Shown piece by piece: positions 19,044-20,693 of a stretch of 20,693 bases of DNA (positions are counted from its first letter, which is position 1; the number at the start of each line of letters is the position of its first letter). The notes under the pieces were generated by a model, which saw nothing but the letters and a program-made list of their open reading frames with translations, made no database searches and was not told the origin of the DNA. Source of the DNA: Spirochaeta sp. (GTDB lineage Bacteria; Spirochaetota; Spirochaetia; DSM-27196; SLAA01); NCBI GenBank assembly GCA_020201015.1, contig JAIVHN010000005.1:1-20693 (forward strand). The letters are read 5' to 3'. The position numbers were made by a program, and so were the translations under genes.

Positions 19044-20693
19044 GTGGAACAGGGCAGTTTTACGGGTTATAAACGAGCACACAAAACCCGCACCTCCGTG
19101 ATGGTAGGCGAAAAAGTAATGAGAGGGGTGATCACCGTTGGTGGAATCGGCGTTATCGCTGCGGTGTCCCTTGTATTCGTTTTTCTTGCTTCCGTCGTCA
19201 TACCTCTTTTTCGCGGTACTTCATTTGAACCGGCAGCGGTCTATTCTCTCGACAGAAACGCTTCCAACGCACATACGTATATGGCCGTTGATGAGTTTAT
19301 GATAGCGGGTCTCGTGTCCGACGACGACGGGCGGGGACTACGGCATATTCGTCTCGATTCCGGCGAAAACATCGGGTATTTCAATATTTTCGACCGCACT
19401 CCCTCAGCAGTGTCGTACACGCCTTCCGACGGCTGGCTTACCGCGGGGTTTGACGACGGCTCAACCGCTATTGGACAGGTTGTATTTGAAACCGATTTCT
19501 ACGAACTCACCGACCCCCGAATGGCATCCCTTTCCGATCTTGAAGTCGGTGAGGTCGCGCTTTTTGAGGGAAATGTCGCGCAGCGGACCGATGTCGGACA
19601 GATACGGGTTCAGCGACCGGTCATCACAATGAGCGAACCCATATCTGCCGGTGGTTCATCGTCTATTGAGCTTATAGACAAGACGATAACGTCGTCGGGT
19701 CCAATAATTGCAACGGTTTCTGAAGATGGACGTCTGCGGGTCAATACTGTTTCGGAACGGCGGAACATCCTTACCGGGGTGGTGACGACGACCCTTTCAG
19801 GCGGCAAAATTGACCTAACCGACAACTTTGCTGTCCACCCGGATCCCGCCGCTGTTCTGGTTAACGCAATCGGTACTAACATATTCATGGTTTGGAAAGA
19901 CGGTTATTATACGAGACTCGATGTCCGGGATCTGGAAAATATTGAAATTGTTGAGTCCGGTCAGCTGCTGGAAGACGATAGCGCGGCCGAGATTACCAAA
20001 GTTACCTTTCTTCTTGGACAGGGAACGTTGCTTGTTGGCGATAGTCTGGGGCGCGTTCGCACATGGTTTCTGGCCAGAACACCGGAAACAGAGACTCCTG
20101 ATACGCTATCACTGGTCAACGCGGCCGAATTTGAGGGTCCAGTTGCCGTCACGTCGATCGCTTCATCGTCCCGCAAACGCCTCATTTCGGTAGGATATGC
20201 CGACGGAACGGTAGCGTCGTTCTATGTGACCTCGTCCGCTCTCCTTGGAAGGATGAACGTCTTTGATGGAAGCAGTGTTGAAGGCATAGTCATCGCACCC
20301 AAGAACGATGCTGTTATCGGGATATCCTTAAACACACTGGGCATCTTCTCCCTCAAGGCGTCACACCCCGAAGCGACGAGCAGTTCTATATTCGGTGAAA
20401 TCTGGTATGAGGGTAACAGCGAACCCAAGCACAGCTGGCAGTCTTCCAGTGGTACGGATACGTTTGAGCCAAAATACGGGCTCGTGCCACTCATCTTCGG
20501 AACGCTGAAAGCTACTTTTTACTCTTTGCTGTTCGGAATTCCTATTGCTCTTCTGGCCGCCATCTATACCAGCGAGTTTCTTGATCCAAAGCTTCGCGGT
20601 AGAATAAAGCCGGCCGTAGAGATGATGGCAAGCCTTCCCAGCGTGGTTCTGGGTTTTCTTGCCGGATTGGTTTTTGCGCCGTTTGTCGAAAAC
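19044..20693 (+). CDS. pstC: Phosphate ABC transporter permease PstC, large-insertion type, 3'-truncated
   Basis: The frame is open for 550 codons to the window edge. A GTG start at 19044 is chosen because GAGG lies 6 nt upstream. A first membrane segment (about residues 28-55, GVIAAVSLVFVFLASVVIP) is followed by some 415 residues with a soluble, strand-rich, beta-propeller-like character (e.g. GVVTTTLSGGKIDL, LVGDSLGRVRTWF, LISVGYADGTVASF). The permease domain then starts near residue 474: YGLVPLIFGTLKATFYSLLF, LLAAIYTSEFLDPKLRG, MMASLPSVVLGFLAGL. Short PstC proteins are about 300 residues; long ones of about 700 with a periplasmic domain occur in some gammaproteobacteria and other groups. 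It forms one operon with pstS; pstA and pstB should follow beyond the window. Confidence 0.9.
   Translation, partial: MEQGSFTGYKRAHKTRTSVMVGEKVMRGVITVGGIGVIAAVSLVFVFLASVVIPLFRGTSFEPAAVYSLDRNASNAHTYMAVDEFMIAGLVSDDDGRGLRHIRLDSGENIGYFNIFDRTPSAVSYTPSDGWLTAGFDDGSTAIGQVVFETDFYELTDPRMASLSDLEVGEVALFEGNVAQRTDVGQIRVQRPVITMSEPISAGGSSSIELIDKTITSSGPIIATVSEDGRLRVNTVSERRNILTGVVTTTLSGGKIDLTDNFAVHPDPAAVLVNAIGTNIFMVWKDGYYTRLDVRDLENIEIVESGQLLEDDSAAEITKVTFLLGQGTLLVGDSLGRVRTWFLARTPETETPDTLSLVNAAEFEGPVAVTSIASSSRKRLISVGYADGTVASFYVTSSALLGRMNVFDGSSVEGIVIAPKNDAVIGISLNTLGIFSLKASHPEATSSSIFGEIWYEGNSEPKHSWQSSSGTDTFEPKYGLVPLIFGTLKATFYSLLFGIPIALLAAIYTSEFLDPKLRGRIKPAVEMMASLPSVVLGFLAGLVFAPFVEN

Overview
The window looks like chromosomal DNA of a free-living bacterium of moderately high G+C. 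The best guess is a spirochaete (Spirochaetota, Spirochaetaceae-like). The reason is that two secreted proteins start their mature part with Gly/Gln/Glu-rich stretches (AGGGQEEAG and AGTPEQAGQ) of a kind common in that phylum. No rRNA or marker gene is present, so this is inference.

Layout. 1-1690: the 3' part of serA, a shared hairpin, then a TetR regulator divergent from a zinc-free medium-chain dehydrogenase, with three evenly spaced operator-like palindromes between them. 2869-4095: a membrane-anchored serine hydrolase of the beta-lactamase fold. 4107-5875: a minus-strand cluster of an orphan VapB-like antitoxin, a 43-residue ORF where a toxin would be expected, a GNAT acetyltransferase and a DUF6544-type membrane protein. 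5995-8231: acetyl-CoA synthetase and a small coupled gene. 8285-8943: a HisKA_2 histidine kinase broken by at least three frame-changing lesions. 9037-9843: a secreted protein with an FMN-attachment motif, with a clear promoter and terminator. 9898-10743: an HD-GYP phosphodiesterase with a C-terminal zinc ribbon. 10744-11974: an accessory patch with remnants, a 21-bp repeat and an RHH/PIN (VapBC-type) toxin-antitoxin pair. 12017-13294: a GT1-type glycosyltransferase. 13484-17648: a complete binding-protein-dependent ABC transporter operon of the Fe(III)/2-aminoethylphosphonate type. 17954-20693: pstS and the first 550 codons of a pstC with a very large periplasmic insertion.

The most interesting signal is in 17649-17953. 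Both divergent transporter operons carry three direct heptamers spaced exactly 11 bp apart, resembling Pho boxes, each in the orientation of its own gene. This suggests the unassigned transporter is part of the phosphate-starvation response and imports a phosphorus compound rather than iron. I see no CRISPR array, tRNA, rRNA or intact insertion sequence.
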